64,000 nt of DNA from Onchidella celtica (taxonomy: Eukaryota; Mollusca; Gastropoda; Systellommatophora; Onchidiidae): contig OZ007569.1 in the NCBI GenBank assembly GCA_963931925.1, positions 19,202,482 through 19,266,481 of the forward strand, read 5' to 3'. Below are positions 10,747 through 58,161 of this stretch, piece by piece. The translations under genes were made by a program, and so were the position numbers. Below the pieces are notes generated by a model that searched no databases, had not been told where the DNA came from, and saw only the letters and a list, made by a program, of their open reading frames with translations. Each line of letters begins with the position of its first letter. Position 1 is the stretch's first letter.

Positions 10747-12932
10747 TGTACACCCCGTTGACTTGGAAACTGATAATTTTTAATGCTGTGACTCAATAAA
10801 CAGTCATTTATGGGCGGTCAAAGTTGGACTATTGTGCAATTTGCAAAAAGTAGCAAATTCGAGGTGATTTTTCACTTTTGAAAATGCCATTACTTTCAAA
10901 CCCTTTAAGCCAGAATGACAAATTTGGTATCAAAATTCTTAGAAAAGCAAGCTCCATCAGGTTAGACAATAACTGGTGAATTGGGATAAAAAGTAAAAAT
11001 CAGTTTGGACTTACCTACTCCTAGTTTTCATATTATTATTTGTACTTTTACATGTCATTAGTTTCATCTGGAAAAAGTTATATATTTCATTATCTACCTA
11101 CATGTCTTTGTCATTCAGCTTCCAAGATTGTTTTATATGGAGTTAATGACAGATTTATTTGCCATTTTAAGGGCCGCATGGTAAACAAGGATAACCTAAC
11201 TTTTATATTTAAAAAGTTGAGGTATTTGGCTTGCTTGTAGCCTTGACAGCCCACAGGTTGTATGTTAAGTTGAGGGTTAAATTCTGAAAGCTAAGGGTTA
11301 AAAAACATTTCTTTAAAATATCGTAGCTATTAAGTTTGATACAGAAAGTTATTCAGTTCTTGCCTCTCCTGAATATTTTTAAAAAGGGAGTTGTGATAGT
11401 TTACTTTGCTGCCCTTGATTTGTTCCCAATGAATTTACTCAAGATTAATGTACATCTCTACATGTCTGTGTTCATAACATTGTTTTTATCACAACATTTT
11501 CGTACACATATTTTTGTTCAAGTCTTATAGACATTGACTTCAAGCTTGAATGCTTTTGGCGGACGGACGTGCTTTGGTGCTGCTAACGAAGCAAGAACTC
11601 GCAGCTAAGTAAACTGTTTCGCTTCGTTTCTGTGCGTTTCCTGTTGAAGTCTTTTATTGTTTGATTTTTTTTCACTTGACAAAGGCGAAAGCCAAAAATT
11701 TTTTGTTATTTTCTGTCTTCTCTTTATTTTGCTTTGTATTGTTTGGGTTTTATTTCTCGCGCAGGGTTTCGCAACATACAACCTTTTCTTTTTGCCCAGT
11801 TTTGACTTTGCTTATAACCCTGCTACGACCCCACAGTTTTTCTGTGGTTTTTATGATATTTCGTGAATAGGCCCATGGAGCAGATCTAACTAAAAGACAT
11901 GAAATTGTTAATAAAAGTATTAAACTGTAAAGTTGTGGACTTGTGTGTTGAATGTCAGAAGCATTGGAGACATCTCGTAAATTAACCATATTTTTTCTAC
12001 TACTATAGGATTCCATCATTCCGTGGTACTCTTCCGAGGAGAAACAACCGTCTGTCCGAGTACCATCAAATTATAATCAGATTGTGGAGAAATTCAAAAA
12101 TACAAACCAATACAATACAAAACTTACTGATCACACCAGACAACACAGTAACCACAATTGCAAATCACATTTTAAGCTCTAATGAACTCTTTACATGTTT
12201 CATAATATATTTTTATTCATTTCCTTACACGCTCAATATACAAATACCTGTAATAATGTAGATAATCTGCACCTATTTCCATTGCCCATGTAAATTTATT
12301 ATGGCATCTGTTATGAAAGAAAAACATTTATGAAATGAAAACCAGGAAACATGCTTGGTCAGGCGATGAACATAACAAAACAAGTGAGATGAAACAAACG
12401 ATGAAACACAACCACCACAATTTTCAGAACAATTAAATACATATACCTCTTCAAAGCAATGCTTGTCTGTGATCCCTCACAACAGAAATAACAAGATACT
12501 TTTAAAGATGTCTTCAGCGAATCCTCTCACAAATGATTAAAATAGTATGTCATACATAATGCAAAATTAACTTTCCGAAAGCACCAAAAATTCAAACAAT
12601 ATTGACCTTTCTTAGGATGCTTTTTGCACATACAATGTAAAGTGTGTTGCTTCAGTTATAGCCATGTAATGGGTAAACTGTTCAGTTTTTACTTTTGATT
12701 TTCATCCTTCAAAGACAAAATACATGTATGCTGTCTTCCTCAGTACACATTCTCTCACAACACTTTTTTTAGAACAGGTTAACTTAGATAAATTGATTAT
12801 CGATCATTCACTGATTTCAATGTATAGTCATTGGGCTACCTCTGTGCAACATCTTAAATTCTTTTAAGCTAATGGACATTAGTTGCACAAGGGATACAAA
12901 AGCAGGTTACTGATTTGCCCTTACATATCTAT
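10747..12932. other. Intergenic; one dispersed repeat, otherwise nothing recognised
   Basis: Apart from the repeat around 11760-11866, I see no gene in this stretch. It is AT-rich with short chance frames only. Confidence 0.4.
11760..11866 (+). repeat. Dispersed pyrimidine-rich repeat, copy 1
   Basis: This segment is similar to 45340-45440 and, less closely, 44548-44625. All share a TTTTTCTTTTTGCC-like core, then TTTGACTTTGCTT, a GCTACGACCCC-like phrase and TTTCTGTGGTTTTT. No target duplication was found. Confidence 0.55.
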
Positions 12933-12937
12933 TGTCA

Positions 12938-13092
12938 CGAGTAAGGTTGATGGCCTTGTACGCCACGAGTGTAGAGGGGGTCAACTTAGTAAGGGAGAAG
13001 GGGATTTTAAAGTTGTTGACGAGCATAAGTAAGGTCGGTGGCCTTGTGTGCCACGGGTCTAGGGGGGTGAGCTTAGTAGGGGGGAAAGCAAA
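12938..13092 (+). repeat. Two-copy direct repeat in the 5' part of the solo LTR
   Basis: Two diverged copies of roughly 80 bp share the phrases GTAAGGT, TGGCCTTGT, GCCACG and AACTTAGTA/GAGCTTAGTA. They sit upstream of the TATA box and so would lie in the LTR U3 region. Confidence 0.55.
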
Positions 13093-13178
13093 GCATGATA
13101 AAAAAAATGTGTTTACGAGCGTGAAAAGATAGACACAACTCGCTTAAAAAGTGGTACCGTGTGCAAAACCCTCCGGGG

Positions 13179-13188
13179 TATAAATAGG
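13179..13188 (+). promoter_or_regulatory. TATA box of the solo LTR
   Basis: TATAAATAGG matches the core TATA consensus. It is placed about 250 bp inside the LTR, 25 bp before the start of the minisatellite and in the same orientation as the AATAAA near the 3' end. Confidence 0.6.
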
Positions 13189-13204
13189 TAGAAAGGCTCA
13201 CCAC

Positions 13205-13636
13205 GCTCGTTCCCCCCTCCAGAGTTTGGCTGCACGAAATGGCGATCTGTGTGATCGTGGGGAACCATTGTGTTAATTTTCTTTTAGTATGAAGCTCGTT
13301 CCCCCCTCCAGAGTTTGACTGCACGAAATGGCAATCTGTGTGATCGTGGGGAACCATTGTGTTAATTTTCTTTTAGTATGAAGCTCGTTCCCCCTCCAGA
13401 GTTTGGCTGCACGAAATGGCGATCTGTGTGATCGTGGGGAACCATTGTGTTAATTTTCCTTTAGTATGAAGTTCGTTCCCCCTCCAGAGTTTGGCTGCAC
13501 GAAATGGCGATCTGTGTGATCGTGGGGAACCATTGTGTTAATTTTCTTTTAGTATGAAGTTCGTTCCCCCTCCAGTGTTTGGCTGCACGAAATGGCAATC
13601 TGTGTGATCGTGGGGAACCATTGTGTTGATTTTCTT
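13205..13636 (+). repeat. Minisatellite, five copies of an 88-89-bp unit
   Basis: Unit starts are 13205, 13294, 13383, 13471 and 13559. Each unit begins GYTCGTTCCCCC, continues with a CTGCACGAAATGG block and a GTGTGATCGTGGGGAACC block, and ends TTTAGTATGAA. Copies differ by a few bases, chiefly C-run length. A second, two-copy repeat follows at about 13641-13680 and 13774-13813, sharing GAGGGCGTG and CGCCTCATGAATCG. Confidence 0.9.
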
Positions 13637-14212
13637 GTTGTGAGGGCGTGGGTGAATCGCCTCATGAATCGTTGGAACCCTGAAACCTGGCTTGAAGCTT
13701 GTCGTTTGAAGAATGTCATTTGAAGGCTGGAGGTCTGAAAGAAGGAATGGATACCCTTCGAGACAATCTACTCATGAGGGCGTGAGTGAAGCGCCTCATG
13801 AATCGTTGGAACCATGAAGATTGTCGTTTGAAGATTGTCGATTGAAGATTATCGTTTGAACCATGGAGATGTGAAAGTATCAACGAGGAGAACAGCTGTT
13901 GATCAGGACTTTTTAAGTATCATTAGTTAAGTTATAGAAAGAAAGGGGTTCGGGAAAAATCGCCATGTCCTCGATAGGAATTTTTGTGTGTCTTTATTTG
14001 TTTTTTTCTTTGATTGTACATTTTGCCTCTTGTATGAGTGGGTATATTTGGTAGAAGCTACTATGAAACTCATCGTGCAATAAATAACGTGTTTCATTTG
14101 AAAATTCACTCCATGTGTCCGTTGGTCGTTGGTCTGCTTGCTTGGTTTGATACTTACTTTAAAGGGAGAATGAATTAGGAACAGTTCACGAAAATTCACC
14201 ATGTGACACTAT

Positions 14213-15765
14213 ACATCATTATGATGGACTGATTACCACATCATCTACACACGAACATTTGTCCAAACATAAAACACTTCTTTGGTTTCAACATCTAACT
14301 TGAATATTACAATATGAAATGCTTTACAAATACATCAATTAAATTTTAATTATTTGTAGATATTGCAAGTTAATTTTTCCTCTGAAAAGAAGACAGGTCA
14401 ATATTCTGTACTAGTACAAGTGTTCTGAGATGAACTGCAGAGATTTTAATACATCAATGAATGATGCTTCTCCAAATTTGCATAATTTAGATTTTCATGA
14501 AATATTTCTGGAAAAAATATAAAATTCTGAGTTCAGTACCCAGTCCACACTTTTCCTACCATACTATAAGAATAAAGTATCAAACATGAATATTTTGATC
14601 TTCATCTCTTGTTGTTAATCAAATCATGGTTCCTAAAAACGAAAATGACACACAAAGATATAAGAGTAAAGAAAAACCGTATTATAAAAAAAAGAAACAA
14701 AACAGATCGTTATGGACAACAAAAACAAATTTCTCCCCAAGTGAATGACATTTAAATGATTTTCTCAAACATGATCAAAAATGACTTGTAGCAAAAATGC
14801 ATGTGTAACTATTTACTATAGATGAACAACAATTTTTAAGTTCTTACAAAAACGAGAAGATCCAATACATTTGTAAATGCTTCAACAAATAAAGTAAGTT
14901 AATAAGAAATTTGCGGTTTAGGTTAATATAAAATAACATATATATAGTAACAGGCAACAACTGAAATCGTATAAATGTGTAATGACTTTCAACAGTTTCA
15001 CAATAACGAGTTCTATGTTGGTGCTAAAACATAACATCATTGTATCTGAACAATCCTCTAATTTGCTAATACTTGCCTTTGTGGGAGTAAAGACTCAAAT
15101 TACATGTATGTCTTTCACTACTAACAATTGGTCACTGTAAAGAAAAGGTGGGCCGTCCCATGTTTTTCCTATTGTCCAAGTAATTGGTTCTATACACAGA
15201 CACTGACTCAATTTTGATAAAAATATCTATTGTAGTCTTGTTCTTGTTTGGTGCATATTTTTAACATGAAATTTTTGCTTTCATAAGTCATTAAAATCTC
15301 CAGGAGCAAAGGGCAACAGCCCTCACTTTTTCAAAACATAGCAAATGTGGGATGGCCCACTCTTGCTCTAAGGCAATCATTCAGTTTACCATCTTAACAT
15401 CCAACATGAAGGAGCAAAGAAGAGATCTAATGTTAATTGCACTGCAATACTGCACTAAGACCAAGGAGGAAATGCCCTGGGAAAAATTAACAACAAAACT
15501 CTCTCTCAATTAGGCACTATTATTGCAAAAATTTAAATTCCATAACAGAAATATAAAGGAATGCACATACTGTCTTCTAAGCAATTTGTTACAAGAAAGC
15601 CTTATTCTTTCATACAACTGGAACAATGAACTGAATATCCATATGGAAGACAGGATACCCACAACTATGTTCCTTTCTCATAAAGGAAACGATGAATTTG
15701 AATGTGTCAGTACATTCAGATCTTGCAGTCGCCTCAGGTTCCCACTTGAAAAGGTCTTGGTAACT
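14213..15765 (-). other. MTHFD1 3' flank, no other gene recognised
   Basis: The part nearest 15765 is presumably the MTHFD1 3' untranslated region. I found no unambiguous AATAAA on the minus strand close to the stop codon. No other gene, repeat terminus or RNA gene was recognised. Confidence 0.4.
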
Positions 15766-52379
<36,614 letters not shown>

Positions 52380-52540
52380 GATGAACCCGTGATGTGTCCT
52401 CCAACTGACCTTTCACTTCACATAGGCTAGGCCCTAGGCCAGGCCCTATGCTATGAATACCGACGAAGTTGTACTTGTAACAACAGAACGTTGACACCGC
52501 GCTCGCGGCAGCCGAAAATGAAAGCAGCTTGAGGATGAAA
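52380..52540 (-). promoter_or_regulatory. Presumed MTHFD1 promoter and 5' untranslated region
   Basis: This stretch lies directly upstream of the MTHFD1 start codon and contains a short CpG-bearing segment (CACCGCGCTCGCGGC, 52495-52509). No TATA box was noted. The assignment is by position only. Confidence 0.35.
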
Positions 52541-54345
52541 AAAGTGATTATAGTGCGCCCGTCAAATTGTGGCCTTCATATTCAGCGAGCTGCAACGCAT
52601 CAGTGGCCCTCAAAGGCCTCATTCTACACAATGGTGCTTTCTAGGAGGCAGAGCTTAGCACTGTTAAAGTTTATTTGCGGAAAAGAAGGCGCAATAGACA
52701 GCGATCAATGTCGATTGATCCCATAAATAAATTACGGAACGTGGGTGGCGAATTTCACCACTTAATGCCCCAGTTGCGGCAAGATACCCAGAAATTTAAA
52801 GAGTATTTTCGAGCCATCAACATTTGACAATTTACTCAAGAATTGCTCAGCAGATTCGTTGAAACAAACATCTTAGGCCAGATTTTAGGCATCGACACAC
52901 CTCAATGACACAATGACCTACATTAGCGACCTTAACGTTCATTATGAAAAAAGCAATTCACTTTTATTTGTTTAAAAAGCCGAAAATCGCAAATTCCTCG
53001 CACCCGTGTGGTTTTCGAATGCGCTGAATTCAAATCTGGCATAAAAAAAACACGATTAAAGTTACATTTTGAGACTTCAGATTTTGCGATTTCATGTCCC
53101 GCCTGAAACTTTTGCCATATCCGGTTACCGGGCCATCCGTCTTGACGGACAGAATGCCCATGCTGCACTTCAATCCGGCTGTCTCCGAACAGGTGGCTGC
53201 AAGTATGATCACTGAGTATGATCCCTCTGCCCGTCATCTCTCTATTTTATTAGTAGTTGAGGCATGCCCGATCTTCATCCTGCAGTTTGCTGCCTTCAAA
53301 CCGGTTGGTCCAACTGGCTGGGGGGACCGCTGTCGCTCGCTTCGTGCATGACTGAGCACATTATTTATTTTGCCCTGCCATTGAAATTTTTCCATAATTT
53401 GGTTCAATTTCACATTCACATATCTGCAGAACTCTTTGACGTAGAAAAGCATTTAAGGTGTCAAAAGAAAATTCAATTATTCATCCATCCATTACACTTA
53501 TTTTGAGCCACACCGGATTGATAAATATGACTGTTTTGTTTGTTCAATGAGACACATAAATTTACTTAAAATACAGCATTTTACACAAATAATACATTGA
53601 AAAGCATACTTCGCAGGTTTTCACATCACAATACTTAAGGTCAAATTAAACTTCAGCCTTTCCTCTAGGCCTATTTCTCTGCAAAATGTCTATGTTCTGT
53701 CATGTGTCTGAATTAAATGAGCGATATTTTTATCGAAGGACTACACTGGTGTACACTTCATGGGATATTTAGACATGTACTGATCATGATACCTTCCAGT
53801 CATATGCCCACTCTTCATCCATTCATAACTGCAACGCACGGTTACATTATCAAAATACAGGCTCCAACAATCAAGAATGTTGCAAAACATATAAAAAAAT
53901 ATAACGGCAACGCACATATTTATCATAAGTGAAAGAATAATTCCCCATCTTAGCTTACCTACAAAAAGTGGCACTGACCATAAGAAGAACATCTACTGTT
54001 ATGCGAGGGCACATTATACCATGATAAAAAAAATTCAGGCGTTGAATAAAATGGACATTCTGAATCTGGGTCAACATAATACAAGGAACTGATTGAGCAG
54101 TTATGTACCTATGAACATCCAATTAAAAAAAAAAAACGGGTTTGCACGGCCACATGGACTATTTACCTACCATTGTGAACATAATGTACATGAAAAGAGT
54201 CCAGTTTAAGTCATTTGAATAATTCTGAACATAGAGTTTAAACAAAGCTAAAAAAAAAAGTATATGAATGCCCCAGTTGAGAATGTGTGAATATCTGCTG
54301 ACATCACATAAAAAGAACTTGAATCTAAAGTGCAAAAGGCATGAA
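52541..54345. other. Intergenic, no gene recognised
   Basis: No supported gene. The part near 53040-53350 has higher GC content than its surroundings but no recognisable frame or repeat termini. Confidence 0.4.
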
Positions 54346-57300
54346 TTAGAAAAATACATGTACATGCTTCCCTCCTCCTTGCCCAACTAAGTCAGGACAG
54401 ATGTCAGTCAAATGCCGCTTCATGATTGTATGTAACCTGCGCTGACTGTGAACCATGTTCCTTATTTGATGTTCTAATAATTTGTTTATTGTTTGATGAA
54501 GCTGTTCCCCACCTTGTTCGCTGTGGAAACCAAGATCTATTCCTAAAATCTCATCCAGGGAAGACAATGCTCTTCAAGTATGTGAAATTTTGGATAAATC
54601 TTGCACATTTGCAGGTTCCGAAAATATGCACAGTATTTTTTAATAGCTCTTTCGGTTGCGCTGATCATACTCTCGGACATGGGATGGCTATGTGAAATTA
54701 ACGAATCAACCTCAGAATATAATGCATTAAGAATATTGAAAGTGCTTGCAACTGACGAGGCTTTATCAATAATATTATTTTGACTGGTCAGCTGAACAGT
54801 TTTGCTAAACATCTGTGCCGTCAGATCCTCATAAACATTCCGTCTTAAGTACTTTTTGCAGTGGTTGCCCACAAATGACCTGCCATGATATACCTGGGCT
54901 TCGATTCGATGTTTTTTCGGTGTTTCTTCAAGACTGGCACAAACGAGTCCCTGTCGTGTGTGATAATTTTTTTGTCAGGTTCTGAATTCCCTTTTCAATG
55001 CTGTCAATAGGGCTTTGCAAACTTGCTTTTCTGGTACGGTTTTCTTCTGTATTGTCTAAAAGTATCATTTCACCTCCTTTCAGCTTCTGTCTGTTCCTAA
55101 GATCTCTAATCTTTTTCGCGTAATCCCCAAAATTACTTCCTGGAATTTCATCCATTTCAGCAAGCTCTTCAGCTATATCTTGATCTATGCTGTCACATTG
55201 TGCCTCTAATAATGTGTAATGCTTTTTAACAATACCTAAAAGAATGTGTAAACAAGGTGGGGCCACATCTTCCAGTTCACTGGGTATCACTGTTGGGCGG
55301 ATAACATTATGGAACCTAGATGCATGTTTCTTTCCCCCGACCCTGTGCTGTGAAGCTTTGGAGGTCAGTGTGGAGTGTCTCAATGTTTCTTGGTTCTGAC
55401 TCTTACTGTATCTCATTTTGGATTTGTTGTTTGTTTTTTTTATTTGTGACACCAAATGCAAGGATGGGGTACCGCAGCCCCTGATATTCCATAGATAGTT
55501 GTCAGAACGCTGTAGTCTCCAAAGATAAATAATTTTATGCTTATACCTTGCCAAATCATGTCTTTTAAATTTCTGATGGCTTCATTAAATTCCTGAAAAA
55601 ATAGGGCCAGATTTTTAGCAGAATCCTTGACCTACGCCATTCCAATTAGTATTGTGTTGAGTTTTGAATCTGGGTTCTGCAGATTCAATTTTTGACAACA
55701 CAATTTGAAAGATCCCTTCCCATGGTCGCCCCCCAGTTTAATCCATATTTCAGACTCTGGGATCTGACCCTCATGCCATGTAAGTAAATTTTGTTTTTGG
55801 ATAGTCGTTCAGCAGAGTTACAATGAGCTTTTTGCGGTTCTTTATGTGCATTATTGGTGTCTCTTTTTCAGACGCCTGGTTGTACTGGTCTGTGAAATGA
55901 AATGATTTCTTTGTGATTGTTATGAGATTGAGAGGCATTGACGAATGAACTGTTTTATTTTGAATTAATTCACTAGGGAAGTGGATACCTAATGTTTTGA
56001 GTACAGGTAATTGTTTCTGTAGACGCATTTTCCTCTGGCTTAAAGCAAGTCTGTGTTGGGTGGCTAGTGCATATTTTGTTGCAACCTTTATGTTCTGTTG
56101 ATTCCTAATCCTACCATTTTCCTACTGTTTTCTCTGACTTTTTGTTTAAGTGATCTGAGATCTCTTGAAAAAAGAGCTGCGTCATTTTCATCTTGGTTGC
56201 CACCACCTACAGATTTTCCCACGAGCCTTATTATTCTATTTCTTTTGGTCAGTGTGGAAGCTGAGGCCATGTTTGACTGTCTTCTCAACTGGGGCATTAG
56301 AATTACACACAGAGGCAGTCCCCCTGTAGGAAATGAAATTATGTCACCCTCCTCTTCTATCATTTTTTTTTTGACAATGGCGGTACCAAGATTTTTAATG
56401 TCTGTTGACAGTGGCTCTTTCTCATTTAAAATTGCTGCAGGTACCATTCCAGCTGATTTTATGGGTGAAGTTGATGCATCTCTGAAAAGTCGCTTCCGTA
56501 TGCGCGGTGATCTTGGAAAGTACATGTATATGGGAGAAATCTGTGTGCTGAGTCTTGGTGAACGTCCAGGTATTTTTATCCCAGGGTCGACAGTGTTACT
56601 CTGAACGTTGGTATGAGATGGTTGCTGGCATGTGGATGTATGATGTAATGAATGAGATTCATAATCATGTGAACTCCCAGGACAAGCTTAGGCAGGTGAC
56701 ATAAATGAATATTCTTGATGCTGCATACTAGCTGGACATGAAGGAGGGGGAGGAGGGGATATCAACTCCTCTGTGAAGGAAAACTGTGAGGCGGGTGATG
56801 TGAGCATGCTGAGACTACCTGTGTCATCATAACTTTGCGATGGGCCTGGCGTGGAAAGAGCTGAAGGCTCCTGCAGTTGAAGAACTGGAGATGACTGAAG
56901 TGGCGATTCGAGGCCACAAGTAATCTGTTCATCTTGAGGCTGGATGGTAGCAGGAACATCTTTTTTGCCATATCTCTTAATTTGAGTTTTTTAGCCTTTC
57001 CGTGGCCGTCCCGCCTTGGACAGTAATTCATAATGTGAGCAGAGTGAACATTCAGCCACTGATTTGGTTTCATCATATGCGCACCAAATGTTTTGGCTTG
57101 ATTGCACAAGTTGACTGGCTGCACCTAAGTGTGCAGATGTTAAGAGCCTTCTCTTCAAATTGCCCGCTCTTGAAATGCACTTTAGGCAGATGACTTTGGA
57201 ATGTGCCTCATTGTCTTGTGATAAATCTATTGCAAAGTATAATAAAAGATGGGCTTGTAGGGCATAACACCCCTTAGGTCGTTGTTTCGCTTTCTCCTGT

Positions 57301-57380
57301 GCAGGGGACTGGGCTCTATTCCCACATACTCTGCAAAGTTTTATTGCCCGTTTCAGGTGAATCTGTTCTGAATGGACCAT
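54346..57380 (-). pseudogene. Decayed transposon-type gene with RAG1-N-terminus-like zinc region (N-RAG-TP-like)
   Basis: A broken minus-strand gene. At 57380-56991 are CRVCGNRAQ, then a spaced HSKVICLKC, then CSLC and an AT-hook-like GRPRK. The order and spacing resemble the N-terminal zinc-binding region of RAG1, also found in N-RAG-TP elements of molluscs. Downstream fragments in shifting frames match a repetitive invertebrate/fish protein family that I know only as uncharacterised: QIPESEIWIKLGGDHGKGSF (about 55780-55720), LFIFGDYSVLTTIYGISGA and HPCIWC (about 55540-55450), VAPPCLHILLGIVKKHY (about 55265-55215), GRSFVGNHCKKYL and CKIYPKFHILEEHCLPWMR (54885-54545), and LGFHSEQGGEQLHQTINKLL (54540-54480). 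In-frame stops occur near 56990 and 56686, with frameshifts near 56095, 55785, 55555, 54940 and 54550. No RAG1 catalytic core is present. No terminal repeats were found. The start given is the first ATG. Confidence 0.75.
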
Positions 57381-57693
57381 ACCCAGGTTCTGCAATAATG
57401 AACACTAGGCTATTACTGCAAACAGCCACCAATGCATGCAGTTAGTTTCACTTTCATCTTCACTAACATGAGCACTAGTGCATGGAATGTTTTTGTTAGG
57501 CTTGTGAATGTTCAGTGGCAAGCGAAAACATAGATAAACCAGATATATTGTGTAAACTGTCTACAGTGTATCGAGGTCAAAAAAGTTGTTTATAAGTTGA
57601 AACAGGCATTTTAAATTGTATTCTTTTGTGTGAAAATCATGAAATCAGAATAGTATTGTAATTGACAGCTTGTGGGCTTTCGTTTTGTTAGTT

Positions 57694-58161
57694 CAAAGCC
57701 ACCCAATATGCATCTCCAAAATCAGTTTTGATTCTCACAGGTGTTTCATGAGAAATGTGACAACTGGAAAAGGAATATTCCTGCAACAGATGTGGCAACA
57801 GACAAAAATTTACAGCCATTTTCAAGCATCCATCCTTTCACAGTACCTAACCTACATTCATCCATTTGTCCTTAAATCCCACCGGCCCAAGCATTTTGAA
57901 CATCAAGACAGCCTGGCCCTGATTGTGGGTGGTTCCATTTCCTTTTGGTCCATCTCTGACAAAATTTTCAACTGCAGTTTGAATGCCAAATCATCCCTTT
58001 CATATTTTTTTTTTATAGAAAACTATAATAAGAGAACTGTCCATACATAAGCACTTCTTTACTTTTTCATAGAAAAACCTGCGTCGGCGTGCTGAAGAGG
58101 GTAGCATGGACCCACTACCTTTGCATGAACAAGTCAGATCACAAGCATGACATGAGGTAAG
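57694..58161. repeat. Dispersed 0.44-kb repeat, copy B, interrupted by a Gypsy LTR
   Basis: Homologous to 20139-20579, with a short extra segment near 57770-57800. It runs up to GAGGTAAG at 58154-58161, where the LTR begins. Copy A continues past this point, so copy B marks a repeat that was the Gypsy target site. It lies only 0.3 kb upstream of the N-RAG-TP-like relict and could belong to that element, but this is not shown. Confidence 0.75.

Larger units (their letters stand above)
12933..14208 (+). mobile_element. Solo LTR of an LTR retrotransposon
   Basis: A 1276-bp sequence begins TGTCAC and ends GTGACA, a TG...CA inverted terminus. It is flanked by a perfect 4-bp direct repeat CTAT (12929-12932 and 14209-14212). 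A TATAAATAGG box at 13179-13188 and an AATAAA at 14089-14094 lie in plus orientation, as expected for U3 and R/U5 signals. There is no internal retroelement sequence, so this is a recombined solo LTR. It is unrelated to the Gypsy LTRs elsewhere in the window. An 89-bp minisatellite lies downstream of the TATA box. Confidence 0.8.

Noticed and set aside
10143-10796. A 217-residue minus-strand frame
   Set aside because: It is the antisense shadow of the LINE reverse-transcriptase frame and its simple-repeat tail.
13205-13636. CRISPR-like array
   Set aside because: The whole 88-89-bp unit is repeated with no variable spacers. This is a minisatellite inside an LTR in an animal genome.
56098-56604. 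A 168-residue plus-strand frame
   Set aside because: It is antisense to the N-RAG-TP-like relict, whose minus-strand frame continues on both sides.
54346-57380. A RAG1 or ProtoRAG locus
   Set aside because: Only the N-terminal zinc region resembles RAG1. No RAG1 core, no RAG2-like gene and no recognisable RSS-like ends were seen.
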